Origin: Paralvinella palmiformis
Lineage: Eukaryota; Annelida; Polychaeta; Terebellida; Alvinellidae
Assembly: GCA_025642065.1 (NCBI GenBank)
Contig: JAODUP010000313.1
Span: forward strand, 493,503-557,502
Direction: 5' to 3'
Length of the DNA stretch: 64,000 bases
Within the stretch, counting starts at the first letter, position 1; every line of letters starts with the position of its first letter. Shown one piece after another: positions 32,756-47,985 of this stretch. Under the pieces are notes generated by a model. That model saw nothing but the letters and a program-made list of their open reading frames with translations. It did not search any database and had not been told where the DNA came from. Made by a program: the position numbers and the translations under genes.

Positions 32756-33254
32756 TTCAGGCATTCAAATCTGGATTAACTACTACGTGGTGTGTCAATA
32801 CACCTCATATTTCATTTAGGTCTACGCCTCAGTTGTGTTTCTAAACACTGATTTGGGACATTTACGATTAAATGATGTTCTTTAGATTTTATGCTCTTGC
32901 AGAATAATTAATCTATTAATAAGTAGATAAACAGATATGTAATTGTGTACTGAAACAGTCAGTAATGTTGCTTATTCAATGATTCCATTCATTTATTCAG
33001 ATGACTGTTGACATAATACATGTGTCTTTGTTTATTTACAAAACAAAAAGAACCGGATTTCTTCACTATCCTGGTCATTCAATGGCTACCTTAATCGCGG
33101 ACACTTAGTGACATCATCGAGACTGGCTGTCTGATCTCAGAGAACACTCATTCCTAGTCATCCATTGTCACATTAGCATGGAATCTGAATGAGTATTTAC
33201 AATTCAATTTCATTTCACTCTCTTGTATTATATTATCACATGGCGGGTTTCTAA

Positions 33255-33705
33255 TCTGTAAAGTCCTCTCGACAATGTTTATATTACTGATCCTTGGCCT
33301 CAGCGTGTTGATATCTGTATCTTTCGGGTCGACTACTTGGCGGTACTACTGGAGGAACATGCCATTACTTAGCCCGTGACACTTAATCGGGTTGTGACCG
33401 AGACAACTTATAATTGTTCTCAGGTTATCGGATATGACATGAAAGATGATAATTCTGACCAATATGTGAATACAGACGATTTGAGTAAATATTATTCCCC
33501 CGAACAATTAAGTGAATTAGATACAGTTAAAATATTAAACACGTTCTGTATCAATTACAATAGTTTAACTATCCATTTCAATGTGCACTACCTATAAAAA
33601 TTTACGATGAATCTAGGTATTAATACATAGAACGTCATAGGTCTTACAGAAGTGTTTCATCTCGATGTCTTTGAATGGCTCCTGCTAGTAAGGGTGCTCA
33701 ATTAA

Positions 33706-33750
<45 letters not shown>

Positions 33751-33785
33751 CATTATTATTATTATCATTATTATTGTTTGTGCTA
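33255..33785 (+). pseudogene. LINE family L3T copy D, internally deleted
   Basis: The 73-codon frame 33376-33597 ends in YYSPEQLSELDTVKILNTF and CINYNSLTIHF. This resembles the start of a LINE ORF2 endonuclease, where a D....LNxNIRSL..H... segment opens the domain. About 60 bases later the family 3' tail TGGCTCCTGCTAGTAAGGG appears (33676-33694), followed by (ATT)n to 33775. The remaining endonuclease and all of the RT are missing, so the copy joins a 5' end directly to a 3' end. Such a derivative could move only with help from an intact relative. Confidence 0.65.
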
Positions 33786-34064
33786 TTATAATTTTCCTCA
33801 AATACCATAATAAGCTGGCGTTAATAGTTTGAAGGGTGAATTGTATCATCTACCATGAAGAGATAAAAACATATTTCTTTATCAGCATGTTTGAGGATAA
33901 ACAACAAACATTTTATCAACAGGAATAGGAAAAAGTGGAAAATGACATTAACATGGATATAAAACATTATGGAAACGTGTAAGACCGAAAAGACAACCAA
34001 CGTCTGGTACTGCTATCACTGTTGATGGAATAACTTATAAGTCATAAGACGAACTGTGTGATAT

Positions 34065-34914
34065 GTGGAGGAGACACTCTTAAATGAACAGGCAAGTGAA
34101 TCGGCTCGTTTTGACTCTAATCATGCTGATATATTATGTAAGCAGCTGAGCGATATTAAACAGTTGTCCAATAGCCCAGATGACCCAACAAACACCCTGT
34201 TGGAACCGTTCTCAATTAATGAGATTGCTAATACATGTAAAGGCCTCCCTAACAACAAAGCTCCAGGATACGACCAAATAAGTTATGAATATGTTACATA
34301 TGGAGGATAAACTATATGAGCATTTGAGAGATTTATACAATAATATTATTAAATTTACACATGTTCCGGAGGTCCTAAAACATAGTGTGATCATTCCATT
34401 ATATAAGGGAAAACACAAACCTAGGAACTTAGTCGGCTCTTATCGTGGAGTGTCATTGACACCGACTTTGAATACAATTTTGGAGAAACTAGTGCTTAAT
34501 CGTTTAAAGCCGTGGCTTGCCCACAAGGAATTCCCCCCTCCCCTGGAACAGGCAGGCCGAGAGAAGACAAACTGTGTATGTCTCACATACATGGTCTTGG
34601 AGGCAATTCGTGATGCAGTTTTTCGTGGTAGCAAGGTCTATGGTTGTTTTCTGGACATAAAAAGTGCATATGACGTCATAAATTGGCAAGGGCTTCTTGT
34701 GAAATTGTGGAATCTTGGAATAAAACACAAACTATGGAACTTATTTGAGCATTGGTTAACGGGGAGTACAGCGCATATCTCTACTAATGGTGAAGCTTCC
34801 AGTGTATTCCAAATATCACAAAGTATTAAACAAGGTGGTCTATTATCAACATTCTACTTCTTAGTTTTCTATCACGATATTCATTCATTTGTCAGGAAGG
34901 ATCCCAACCACTGA
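34065..34914 (+). pseudogene. LINE reverse transcriptase relic, N-terminal and core
   Basis: Two overlapping plus frames (34065-34310, 34285-34914) form an RT after one frameshift. They read LPNNKAPGYDQISYE (APGxDxI block), FTHVPEVLKHSVIIPLYKG, YRGVSLTPTLNTILEKLV, GCFLDIKSAYDVIN (a DxxxAxD block in which the second Asp is kept) and SIKQGGLLSTFYFLVF (QGxxLSPxLF). The normal Pro of LSP is Thr. The catalytic ADD motif follows in another frame at about 34955 (RADDTLLLS). The relatively long intact frame of 209 codons suggests a younger copy than most relics here. No endonuclease was found upstream. Confidence 0.9.
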
Positions 34915-35709
34915 CGTTTCATAACAGAGATATCAGCAGCCCAACTAGGGCGGATGATACACTCTTGCTCTCTATGCCCCCGCGCGGATTACAAACTATG
35001 ATCGACAATGCCTATATGTATGGCAGGCTATGGGCCTGGAATACTCACCAAGTAGGACCAAGTGTATAGTGTTTGGTGATAGAAAGCTGAAACATATTGA
35101 CAATACCAATGGTTTCTGGGGATCAACGGTAGAGATATGACATCATATAATTATCTTGGTATTATAATATCTGGAGAGGCTATCTCAGGCCAGGACAACA
35201 CCATCCCCAAAGGTTACGCTAACCTTGGGATGCTGAAGGCTTCCGGGTTTTATTCAGAGGGATTGTCGCCACTGACATGTAATAACCTGTGGCAGAGATT
35301 ATTAATACCCTCTATATTATATGGTTGCGAAGTCTGGGGTGATCTCCCCAAAAGAGAATTAAACGTGTTCGAAACAGTTCAGAAGCGTATTGGAAAGCAT
35401 ATCCAAGGTCTACATAGAGGGACACACGATGAAATAGTGAGAGGTCTCTTAGGATGGACAACCATAGCAGGGGTTATTGACAAGTGCAAATTTTAATTTA
35501 TTTATAAAATGTGTAGTCTACCACCGGATAATTTAATCAAATATATTTTTCTTTCCCAGTTGTATTTTATCATATTTTCTCCACAAACAGTTGACATGAA
35601 AAGTTATACATACAGTTTATGGTCGGTGATAATCCAGCATGATATGACAGGTCATGTCCTATCTTATCTCACAGGAGGCACTTTAGAAAACAAGAAACTG
35701 TGGTCTTAA
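34915..35709 (+). pseudogene. LINE reverse transcriptase relic, catalytic and C-terminal part
   Basis: RADDTLLLSMPPRGLQTMID (34952-35010) carries the YxDD equivalent with Tyr-Ala changed to Arg-Ala; both Asp are kept. The frame 35137-35496 continues SYNYLGIIISGEA, then LWQRLLIPSILYGCEVWG (the P.xLYGxExW block) and TVQKRIGKHIQGLHRGTHDE. A stop after KCKF is followed by CSLPPDNLIKYIFLSQL in the next frame. This is the normal ordering after the palm domain. Together with 34065-34914 it forms one 1.6-kb element, followed by a probable 3' untranslated region to about 35990. Confidence 0.88.
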
Positions 35710-35826
35710 TATGGCCCGCCATCCAAACCCCAGAACAGAGAAGAGGGAAAAGGGGGCTTGTAAACAAAGGAACCCATAGGTTTTGGGGTTTTCATGAATC
35801 GCAGCCCTAGGTTAATAATACATTCA

Positions 35827-35870
35827 TGCAACCTGATGAAGACTTAATGGGGTAAACCGGTCGTTGCTAT
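35827..35870 (+). ncRNA. Hammerhead-core-like motif, degenerate
   Basis: CTGATGA at 35833-35839, a short weakly paired insert, then TAAACCGGTCG in place of the expected GAAAC block. Sits in the 3' region of the LINE relic. The core is not intact. Confidence 0.25.
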
Positions 35871-35989
35871 TGGGTTGATTTTTATATCGCTGCTATTAGT
35901 ATTAATCTGAATTTATTCTGATTTATGCTTATATTATTCATACATTATTCATACTGTGTATTAATATTTTATTTCTCCATTTTGGTTTT

Positions 35990-36170
35990 AATCTTTTTTG
36001 GGCCCTAGTGTTCGGCACAAAGCCTGGTTTTTTTTTAATCATAGTTTCTTTTTTTTATATTTAGATTATCCTTTTTTTGGATTATTTTTTTTTTTTTCTT
36101 TCATTTTTTTCTTTTTCCCGGGTAATTAATTATACTTAAAATTTAAAATTTTAAAAATCAGTTTGGAGTT
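35990..36170. other. Homopolymer-rich stretch, probably sequence error
   Basis: Frequent T6-T14 runs with GGGCCC and CCCGGG between, similar in style to 9540-9690. Confidence 0.5.
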
Positions 36171-36225
36171 AATTGTTGTTTGAATGAAAGTATAACACCT
36201 GTGCCAGCGCCTTAACTATCTTTAT

Positions 36226-38385
<2,160 letters not shown>

Positions 38386-38700
38386 TACCATTGGGACTAC
38401 AGCAGATGGTCATCAAATAGAAACAGTTTTTAAAGCATAAATTGATCATTGTGAGGAAATCTTTGGAAATATTGAAGGAAACAATTGTCTTTTGAGATAT
38501 GTTGGCTCTTAGGGCAGGTGATGTTGTAAATGGTGTTTAATGTATACCTACTGATTGATAGTTACGAATGTAATAGAGCTTCAAAATATATTAATTGATC
38601 TAAGTCATGGTGAAGACGTTGACTGATGACAGATGATGGGCTGATGAAGATAACAAATTTAGTTGATAATATTAGAAATAAGAAATCAAAGAAAGTCTTA
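38386..38700 (+). repeat. Dispersed repeat R-C, copy 1
   Basis: Aligns over about 300 bases with 62695-63000 in the same orientation. Shared blocks include ACCATTGGGACTA, GATATGTTGG, TACTGATTGA, TGTAATAGAGCTTCAAA and CTGATGAAGATAACA. No conserved frame; class unknown. Confidence 0.85.
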
Positions 38701-39265
38701 ATATACTAGGAACTATTTCTCAACAGCAATTATTTTAATAGAACATATACTTTTTTATATGGATCATTTAAAAATACATTTCGAATCAAATACAAATGAA
38801 CAGAGTAAATATTGTTGTGCTTAATTTTTAAAATGTTCACGTTTCATTAGGAATTAGATGTGTGAAAAATGTCAATAAATGTCAAGCAATGATAAAATGC
38901 ATAATTCTGATAAAACATCCCGATTATGTGACGAGGTAACCAATTTGGATATCTCTATAAGACCAGTTATAGAATACTTAGCTATTTGAGATTACCTTTT
39001 ATTTTAATTGAAATATTTATGTCATAAAACTAAAATTCAGTCAAAAGTGTTATTATTACAATATGTCTCCGAACAGATAGAATACCTCGTGCGAGATACA
39101 GAAATCGATTTATTATGTATGTTTATTCCTCAAACAAGGATAGAAAGTGAGATAATGTCGTTTACAAAATAAATGTACCACGAGATGTTAATAGTTTTTA
39201 TTGAACAATGATTGAACGTATTTAATTTCACGTCAACACTTTGTGAAATAACTCGTTAATAAGTG
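38701..39265. other. AT-rich spacer
   Basis: Nothing recognised. Confidence 0.5.
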
Positions 39266-39269
39266 GATT

Positions 39270-39327
<58 letters not shown>

Positions 39328-39340
39328 TTTCCCCCCCCCC

Positions 39341-39386
<46 letters not shown>
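39270..39386. repeat. Compound (TC)n, T/C homopolymers, (TC)n, (TA)n
   Basis: Two (TC)n tracts separated by T11C11, then (TA)n. The homopolymers may be sequencing slippage. Confidence 0.9.
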
Positions 39387-39388
<2 letters not shown>

Positions 39389-39444
39389 AAGATAAAAGAA
39401 TGTCATAAAAATTATTTAAAAAATCATATTACTCTTCATAACTT

Positions 39445-39446
<2 letters not shown>

Positions 39447-39504
<58 letters not shown>
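39447..39504. repeat. (TA)n microsatellite
   Basis: Perfect TA tract. Confidence 0.97.
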
Positions 39505-39510
<6 letters not shown>

Positions 39511-39609
39511 TATATGTAGATCTACATTATTAATGTTGCTCAAACAAATATATTTAAATACACTGGACCAAAGTAAAGTTATTTAGCCTCTGTTTATGGG
39601 GATGTACAT

Positions 39610-39642
39610 AATAATAATAATAATAATAATAGTAGTAATAAT

Positions 39643-39674
<32 letters not shown>

Positions 39675-39692
39675 TGATGATGATGATGATAA
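39610..39692. repeat. (AAT)n(GAC/GAT)n field
   Basis: AAT units then interleaved GAC and GAT units. Confidence 0.95.
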
Positions 39693-39759
39693 ATACAATA
39701 ATAAACTACTATAGCGCCAAATCTCGTAGATAATCTAGCTCAGTGTCTCACCTATTACA

Positions 39760-40520
39760 GTGGTTAATCAATCTCGTAGTCAAGATTATTAATCAGTTTA
39801 TCAGTTAATCAGTCAGTTAATCAATCAGCTAGATATACACTTAGCCAGTCAGTCTGTCAGTTAGTTAGTTATTCGATCATACAGTTTGTCAGGTAGTCAG
39901 TCATTCAACCAATTTGTTATTCATTCGGGAAAACAGCCAGTCGGTGAGTCACTATGACAGTGAGTCACTTTGATTGTGAACCAGTGATTGATATTCATAG
40001 CGAGAAATCATTTGTTAACTTGTAAGTTTTATGACCGATCACTAATTTAGTAGCTGAACACAGTAAAAGGACAATGAGTTACTATCCACTAACGCTTCAT
40101 CACTGTCATCGTTCATTATCTATCTCAGTAGCCCTGAAGTTGATGTCACCTTAAAGTATAAATAACAAAGAAAAAGTATCTATATATAAAACATAATTAA
40201 AGATATATAAAACGATGAGTTATCTGAGAAAAATTGAATGATACAAAGAGTGACTGAGTGAGTGAACGAATGAGTGAGTGACTAAGCGAGTGAGTGAGTG
40301 AGTGACTGAATAAGTGAGTTAGTGAGTCAGCCAGTCAGTGAGTCATACATTCAGTGAGTCATTTAGTCAGTCAATCATCAGTGTGTGTGACAATCTACCA
40401 GTCAGTCGAGCATAAAATCAATCAGTACGCCATGCACTCAGTCAGTGAGTCAGACAGTAAGTCAGTCGTTCAATCAGGCAGTAAAATAGTTAGTCAGTCA
40501 TTTTATCCGCCAGGTAGTGG
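39760..40520. repeat. Degenerate (AGTC)/(GAGT) tetranucleotide field
   Basis: CAGT, CAGTCAGT, GAGTGAGT and related words repeat irregularly over about 750 bases, with a purer GAGT core at 40252-40330. Confidence 0.8.
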
Positions 40521-40852
40521 ATGGTAGTGGTAAGTTGTTTTATAATATTTCTTATCTTTAATGAACTTCGTTTTCTTTTTATTCTATTTTTAATAAAATA
40601 CCAAAACTATCAACGATGTTTTTAATAAATCTAGATAGATAGATATAAATTTATTGCCAACTTCCACAGTATAGACAATATATACATGTATAAGCTAAAT
40701 TTAATTGTAAGACATATGTGAAATGCCGGTGGACCAATGTAGTTATGAAGCTGTCTTCCCACTGCCCTCATAATAGTGTAATAGTGAAGTTCTGTGTGTG
40801 CGTGTATCACCATCAGCCAGCAACGCGGACATCAAAAAGGAAAACAAATATA

Positions 40853-40853
<1 letters not shown>

Positions 40854-40923
<70 letters not shown>
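40854..40923. repeat. (TA)n microsatellite
   Basis: Perfect tract of about 70 bases. Confidence 0.98.
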
Positions 40924-40924
<1 letters not shown>

Positions 40925-41009
40925 CTTCAACGGGTCTAAAACACAATAAATTACAGAACATAACAGGGCAGGCAAGAAATAGTGGTAAGTTAGTCAGAAA
41001 CTAGCTTGA

Positions 41010-42060
41010 TGAAAACAATTTGGACAAAAAGAGCAGGTTAATTGGCTTTGATAAGAACTAAAAATATTTGCTTTCATAAAATGTTTTGAATTTTGAACGA
41101 GACATGTTCTGATGCAGTGTATGAAACCATTTGTTCCATATTTTGGGAATAGCATACAGCGGCAATTTATTGGCAAAATGGGTTTTGCACCTGATTTCAT
41201 ACAAGAGATCTGATTGCCTAGTTGTTCGCCTGTTGGGAATGTCCTGGTTAAATCTGAACATTTGCTCAAATGAGTAGGGAAGATATTTTGTGATTAAGTC
41301 AAATAAAAATAATGTTGATTGAAATATATATTGATCAGTTATTTTCATAATACTTGTAGCTTTGAATAGTTGGTCAGTATGACTACTGAATTTTGCATTA
41401 TTGATGGTCCGAAGTTGCACGTTTCTGAAGTAACGTTGTATAGTGCAATGTTTTGACATTACAATTTCCATAACATATATGAGAACGTACTAGTGAAAAA
41501 TACAGAGTTCTCAAGCAGTCCTTTGGTAATATGTTGTTTACTTGTTTGATTGAGAACAAGGCGCTGGATATTCGCTTGTTAACATTTGGCGATATGATAT
41601 GTTCAACTAAGATTTTCATCTATGAAGATGTCCAAGAATTTTACTGATTTTTCTTCGCAATCGTTCCCTATTCTTTTTAATATATTATTATTAATTGCAA
41701 CGATTAACCCCGTGAAATTGCATTGTTGTTGATGAGGTCTAATAACGATACATTCAGTTTTTGTTGGATTTAGAGATAATCGTTTTGCACAAAACCAATG
41801 GAACAGTTTGTTAACTGTTTCATTTGCCTCCAGAAATAATGCTTGTAAGTTGGAGTTCGACATACACAGTGTGGTGTCATCAGGAAATGGCAATATATTA
41901 CCATTACACGAATTTGTTATATCATTCACATAAATGAGATATAACAAAGGACCGAGAACAAAGCCTTGAGGGACATCACATTGTATATTGAGAAGGCTGG
42001 AGCTATGACCATCAATGTCTACAAATTGACTTCTATTTTAAACCAATTAATAATTTTGTT
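41010..42060 (-). pseudogene. LINE (jockey/CR1-like) RT relic
   Basis: Minus strand, starting near 42040: SQFVDIDGHSSSLLNIQCD, VPQGFVLGPLLYLIYVND (normally VPQGSxLGPLLFLIYIND), FPDDTTLCMSN (normally FADDTTL, both Asp kept), LSLNPTKTECIVI and SVKFLDIFIDENLS (normally LGvxID). Then HIISPNVNKRISSAL, a HICYGN block and the C-terminal VQLRTINNAKFSSHTDQLF...SFEQMFRFNQDIPNRRTTRQ segment with a closing PKIWNKWF. Three frames are needed (41603-41947, 41398-41619, 41058-41471). The order is complete from the palm motif to the C-terminus, so roughly 1 kb of 3' ORF2 is preserved and the 5' half is missing. A 3' tail was not identified. Confidence 0.9.
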
Positions 42061-42199
42061 GACAAACAAAATTGATTTCGTTCTTATTACGTGAGATATA
42101 TTGTTTATAATAAATAGGTTTTGAACTTATATGAATAGAAAATGACAAATATCTGGTTTGGGGAATACAGTAATACCTACAGTATGTGTGGATATATAT

Positions 42200-42480
42200 C
42201 TAAATATACAAGAGACCCATTGACTCATTGACTCACTGACTCCATGACTCTATGACCCATTGACGCACTGTCACACTGACTCACTGTTTCACTGACGGAC
42301 TAGCAGATTAGTTGAATGACTAGCTAACTGACTGACAAACTGACTGACAAATTGACTGACTAACTGACTGACTAACTGACTGACTAACTGCTGACTAACT
42401 GACTTACTAACTGACTGACTAACTGACAAACTTAATGCTTAACTGTCTGACAAATTGAGTGACTGTCTGAATGTATAATA
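42200..42480. repeat. Degenerate (GACT)n tetranucleotide field
   Basis: GACTGACTAACT words over about 280 bases. Confidence 0.9.
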
Positions 42481-43449
<969 letters not shown>

Positions 43450-44990
43450 GAATCAGCCAGTGCATATAAAATCAATTAAATGACACATATCGGCACGGCT
43501 TAGGTCTGTAGTCAATATTCCATCCATTAACACACACAATTCCTTTAGCAAAATACCATTAGTTACGCACTTCTCCTTATTTTCATATACACTTCTTAAG
43601 TATTGCTTATTCATCACTGAACATTCACCATATTCATCTTCATTTAGTTTGGACAGCAAAAGTCTCATATTAATCGATACAGGGTTTCGGGATGTCTTAC
43701 ATAGCAAATATTTGTACTTTTTGATAGTGATTGGTAAAATGGCATACAACGAGACATCGGTTCGAGATCAATACCATATCCTTCAAATAAATGATTTAAA
43801 AGTCTCCAATGTGTTCTAACGGGGATATTCCATATCTTCCTGATACAATTTTCTCCATGTAACATACAAATGCTTAACATCATTGGAATCTAACTGCCAC
43901 AGAGGTGATCCATAATAGCTGGTACAATACGTGCGAAACATAAAGGCACGGACATCAGCTGAACAAAAACCAAATTTTGCCATGACATAATTAGTTCTCC
44001 AAATCAAATCTCGCGTGGCGTTGCGTATGGCAATATAATTAACATTATCAATACCAACTGGGTAACCAATATGAGTTGCTACCCTCTGCATATGTAGGGA
44101 TTCCGCGTTCAAACATAGCGGTCCCATCTGCTGGTACTTCATGCTCTCATCATAGATTATAAGATGACTCTTGCTCGAGTTAAACACAACGTCATATTCT
44201 TTACTAAAATCTTCACAAATTTTAAGCATAATACTCATTGAACCTCTATTTGGAGACAACAAACATAAGTCGTCAGCATACCCAAGATCCCCAAGAAACA
44301 CATTGCCAATATAACATCCAACATTTGAAACTTTAAGCTTGTACAATAATACATCCATATAAATACATAATAATATTGCGGAAAGTATTCCTCCCTGTTT
44401 CACACCCTTAGAAATATTAAAACTATAACTGTATCACCTATTCCAGTTAACCATCAAATATTGATTAGTGTATAAATAAGCCAAGAAACGTGCAATTAGT
44501 AAACATAAACCGTGTTTGATAAGTAATCTAACTAATTTAACATATTGTACTCTATCACGTGCACGTGATACGTCCAATAGTACCAACAAAACTGACGAGT
44601 CATTATTTGTGTAATAGTCAATTACTTCATGAACAACAAAGGTACAATGAGAATTAGTGTAATGTTTAGCTATGAAGCCATACTGAAGATCAGAAGATTC
44701 CAACACATATTTATGAGTCTCAAGTGTAATATTATCAATTACTTTACAAACTATGCTACCCAAGACAATTGCCCTGTAATTGATAGTATCGTTTAAAGAC
44801 TGTTTTCTGTTTTTCGGTATTGGCACCAAAGTTGATAACAACATATTATTTGGGGAGACAACATGAAGTATCACAACATTAAACAACAAGGCTAGATGTA
44901 CATATAATTCAAAACATCCATTGATTAATGCTTCAGAAGAGACATTTCCAATTCCATACTTCTGTAGTAATCTTTAAACAATGACCAGAT
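43450..44990 (-). pseudogene. LINE reverse transcriptase relic, long
   Basis: Minus strand. SSEALINGCFELYVHLALLF and PIPKNRKQSLND lead into NYRAIVLGSIVCKVID (44434-44889 frame), then LLVLLDVSRARDRVQY (a DxxxAFD-type block, eroded). After a frame break come VKQGGILSAILLCIYMDVLL and LGYADDLCLLSP (44280-44300 region, catalytic YADD intact) followed by FNSSKSHLIIYD. The 195-codon frame 43816-44403 ends in a STYYGSPLW-type block read here as CTSYYGSPLWQL and passes by a frameshift into CIRKIWNIPVRTHWRLL, then INMRLLLSKLNEDE (43453-43749). About 1.5 kb is preserved with only a few breaks, so it is one of the younger relics. No endonuclease was seen above 44990. Confidence 0.9.
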
Positions 44991-45079
44991 TTGTTTATGA
45001 CTCTTTACACTTGTTGAACCACAAATAGTAAGTCAATCACCAGGTAATCTAGATTGGGGTACACATATTTTATCACCTT

Positions 45080-45340
45080 ACTCTAACTTCTCGTATCCGA
45101 ACGGTCGCGGTTTCGAAGCTCCGTGAGTTACGATGTGATGTGACTGGTTCATTCATCCATAACAATGAGTACCTGACAGGACGCGATGGCTATGTGTTTG
45201 AGTAACGCTTTGCTCCTTTGGGAGTTGAGGAGATGTGTGCTGAATCAGGGATAATAATATTTTAAAGTGCCTTAGAGCTGCTATCTAACTGAATAGGGCG
45301 CGCTATATAAATGTCACATATTATTATATTATTGTCATTG
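45080..45340 (+). mobile_element. SINE-like unit with LINE-type 3' tail
   Basis: A B-box-like GGTTTCGAAGCTCC lies near 45109 and the 3' end reads AAAGTGCCTTAGAGC ... GGGCGCGCTATATAAATG then ATT-rich, a tail shape shared with 11885-11975. The A box is not clear. Confidence 0.45.
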
Positions 45341-46100
45341 TTTTCAATATGAATGTTTCTAAAACTTTGACTAATATGAATAAATTTAAAGTTGTTTCTG
45401 CTTTAATATAATATTCATGAATCACTTTTATACGCTTAAGATAAACACCAAAAATACATCAATATATTTGCCAAGTCAAAGACAATTACTTATTGTTTTC
45501 TCTCAAAACTTAACACTTGATGACGAAGTTATCTAATATGATAACCAGGAGATGCATCTATATGTTGTCATGTTAGATATTATGTTAATGATGTTATTAT
45601 TAATAGACATATTTAGTGTATCTAATATTATCTTTAATATGTCACTATTGTGCTCTTTAAGTTAAAGACTACCTGCTTAAGGCTTCCCTTTGTAACTTAT
45701 GTTTGTGTTATCTTCAGGAATTTATTTCTTAAAGGAGAGATCGTTTGAAGTTTTAAAGTTATTAATCCTATATCCTAGTTGTATAATTTTATATCCTAGT
45801 GAGTAATTATCTTTTAGATGTATTTGATACATTGTGAAGTGTATAAATATGTGTTTGTTTGTGTGTCTGTGCGTGTGCGTGTACGTGTACGCGTGTATCT
45901 CCGTGTTGGTGTTTATATATGTGTGTATCTGTGTGTGTTTGTTCATGTATGTGTGTGTATGTACTTGTCAGGGTGTTTTGTGTATGTGTATTTGTGTGTA
46001 TATTTGTATTTGCATGTGTGTGTATGAGAATGTCTGTATATGTGTATGTAGGTGCTATTTTATGACTGAAAACAGAAGTATTCTGGAATTGGTAATAGAA
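45341..46100. other. AT-rich spacer with degenerate TG field
   Basis: A (TG)n-derived field (TGTGTATCTGTGTG) at 45847-46050. Its Val/Cys-rich frames are artefacts. Confidence 0.7.
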
Positions 46101-46114
46101 ACTTCAAACGTAGT

Positions 46115-46180
46115 ACATCGATCATGTGGTAGAGTAGAATAGTACAACGATGAAGGTTCTCAGATCGAACCCATCTAAAG
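46115..46180 (+). mobile_element. Possible SINE head
   Basis: TGTGGTAGAGTAGA followed about 30 bases later by CAGATCGAACCC resembles an A box and a B box. No body shared with another copy was found. Confidence 0.3.
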
Positions 46181-46632
46181 AAAACTGGTCCTTTAAATAA
46201 TTGTCGGTTGATTCAGTTATTATGAGGAAATCTTTGAGATATGGCTTACTATTATTGAAATATCTATTTATGAATATTAGAGGATATAGGTTCTTAGAGT
46301 GGTGTTGCTATAATTGATTTATAAACAGATTTAAATTAGATAATTATAATTTCCAGGTAGATGATCCGGAGCTAATCTATCACTTGAAATCCAAGATTTG
46401 TTATCAGGAGATAATTATGTTATTAATGTAATAAGTTGATAAATATCAAGGACAGGTGTATGATAGGTCTCATCAACAAACTACTGAATGTCAATATATG
46501 TTACTTTGTATTAATAACATGTTATATCCAGAATAGAAACTGTCCCTGATATTATCGATTTCCTTCAGCTTTAATACAAACATCATGTCGTGTGTTCCAA
46601 ATATAGAAACACAAAGTGGGTTCAGTAATTGG

Positions 46633-46634
<2 letters not shown>
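46181..46634. other. AT-rich spacer
   Basis: Nothing recognised. Confidence 0.5.
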
Positions 46635-46635
<1 letters not shown>

Positions 46636-46691
<56 letters not shown>

Positions 46692-46756
46692 ACTCATATT
46701 ATATATCTTATATATCTTGTCTTGCAATGTGCCTGTGTGTGTGTGTGTGTGTGTGG

Positions 46757-46804
<48 letters not shown>
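46636..46804. repeat. Compound (TC)n, (TG)n, (TA)n microsatellite
   Basis: TC at 46636-46678, TCTA, unique bases, (TG)n at 46735-46755, (TA)n at 46759-46804. Confidence 0.97.
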
Positions 46805-46806
<2 letters not shown>

Positions 46807-46811
46807 GCTTC

Positions 46812-47118
46812 CCATCAGCACGTGGAGAATAGCTAATTGGTTTTCCTAGGCGACAAATGTATCACGCCGACACTGGAAGAGGTTGTATATAGGCTACTTA
46901 TGGAAAGTGGAAGTAAATACAAAAAGGACCATTTGACACCACAACCAGCAGTAAACAACAAGTGCGTGTGGTTCAGTGTGGTAAGTTACTACATACGTAA
47001 GATAACTACGTTGACATCACAGTTTACATTCAGCAGTAATTTTCTGTGGTTCAAAAGAAACCTATATATAGAACATATCGACACGCCAGAAACTTACCTC
47101 AGCTTTATTTTCTGTTCG
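46812..47118 (+). repeat. Dispersed repeat R-A, copy 2
   Basis: Starts CATCAGCACGTGGA immediately after (TA)n and aligns with the minus strand of 21928-22330 to the CAGCTTTATTNTGNNTTCGAATA end. The 96-codon frame over it has no counterpart in copy 1. Confidence 0.85.
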
Positions 47119-47400
47119 AATAGTTAAAAATAATTAATACCGTGTGTGTGTTATCTCGTGTTGTGTTTGTCTGTCTGTGTGGGTGGGTGTGTGTTTGTGT
47201 ATGTGTGTGCGCGGGGGGTGTTTGTCTGTCTGTCAGTTGCCTGTGTATTTGTCAGTAAGTCGTTTATACATAGAATGTTAAATATAAAAAATATAAAAAA
47301 AACTATATCAAATATCTAATTGACGTAATAAGAATGAGATCAATTTTGTTTTTCAATAAATCATCGTTGATATTTTTGCTGTTTTGATAAAACAACTTAA
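47119..47400. other. TG-rich degenerate field and AT-rich spacer
   Basis: TGTGTTTGTCTGTCTGTG words at 47145-47240. Confidence 0.6.
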
Positions 47401-47404
47401 ACAA

Positions 47405-47985
47405 TTAATCACTGACTCACCCCCTCACTCTCTCACTCATCTATCTATCTAGCCTCCTAATCTCCATACATTCGCTGATTGACTTAATGACTGTCTAACT
47501 TTTTTATTGCATGACTGCCTACCTACCTGAGTAATCGATTGACTGATTGATCGACTGACTGACTGACCAACTAACTGATTGATCGAACAACTGATGACTG
47601 ACTGACTGAGTGTATGCCTTACTGATTGATTGATTACCTGATTTACTTACTGACTGACTGATTGAATGATTGATTAATTGATTGAGGGAGTGAGTGAGTG
47701 AGTGACTGCCTGACTAAATGAATACAGGAACTAATTATTAAGAGGTTGATTGATTGTCTAATTGACTGACTAACTATTATGACTTCCTGGCTAACTGACT
47801 AAATGAATCACTATGCCACTACGTAATTGACCCAACTGACTACGCGATTTCCTCACTCACTTACTCACTCAGCCAGGCACGTATGCACCCATGCACTGAC
47901 ACACTGAATCATTCCCTCACTGGCATTCCTACTCGCCCATTCACCAATACATTCATCAACTTCACTCAATCAGGTATTTCTCAGA
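47405..47985. repeat. Degenerate (GACT)/(GATT) tetranucleotide field
   Basis: CTGACTGACTGATTGA words over about 580 bases, the same type as 39760-40520 and 42200-42480. Confidence 0.85.

Noticed and set aside
45818..46142. Cys/Val-rich frames of 68-102 codons
   Set aside because: Products of a degenerate (TG)n field in three registers.
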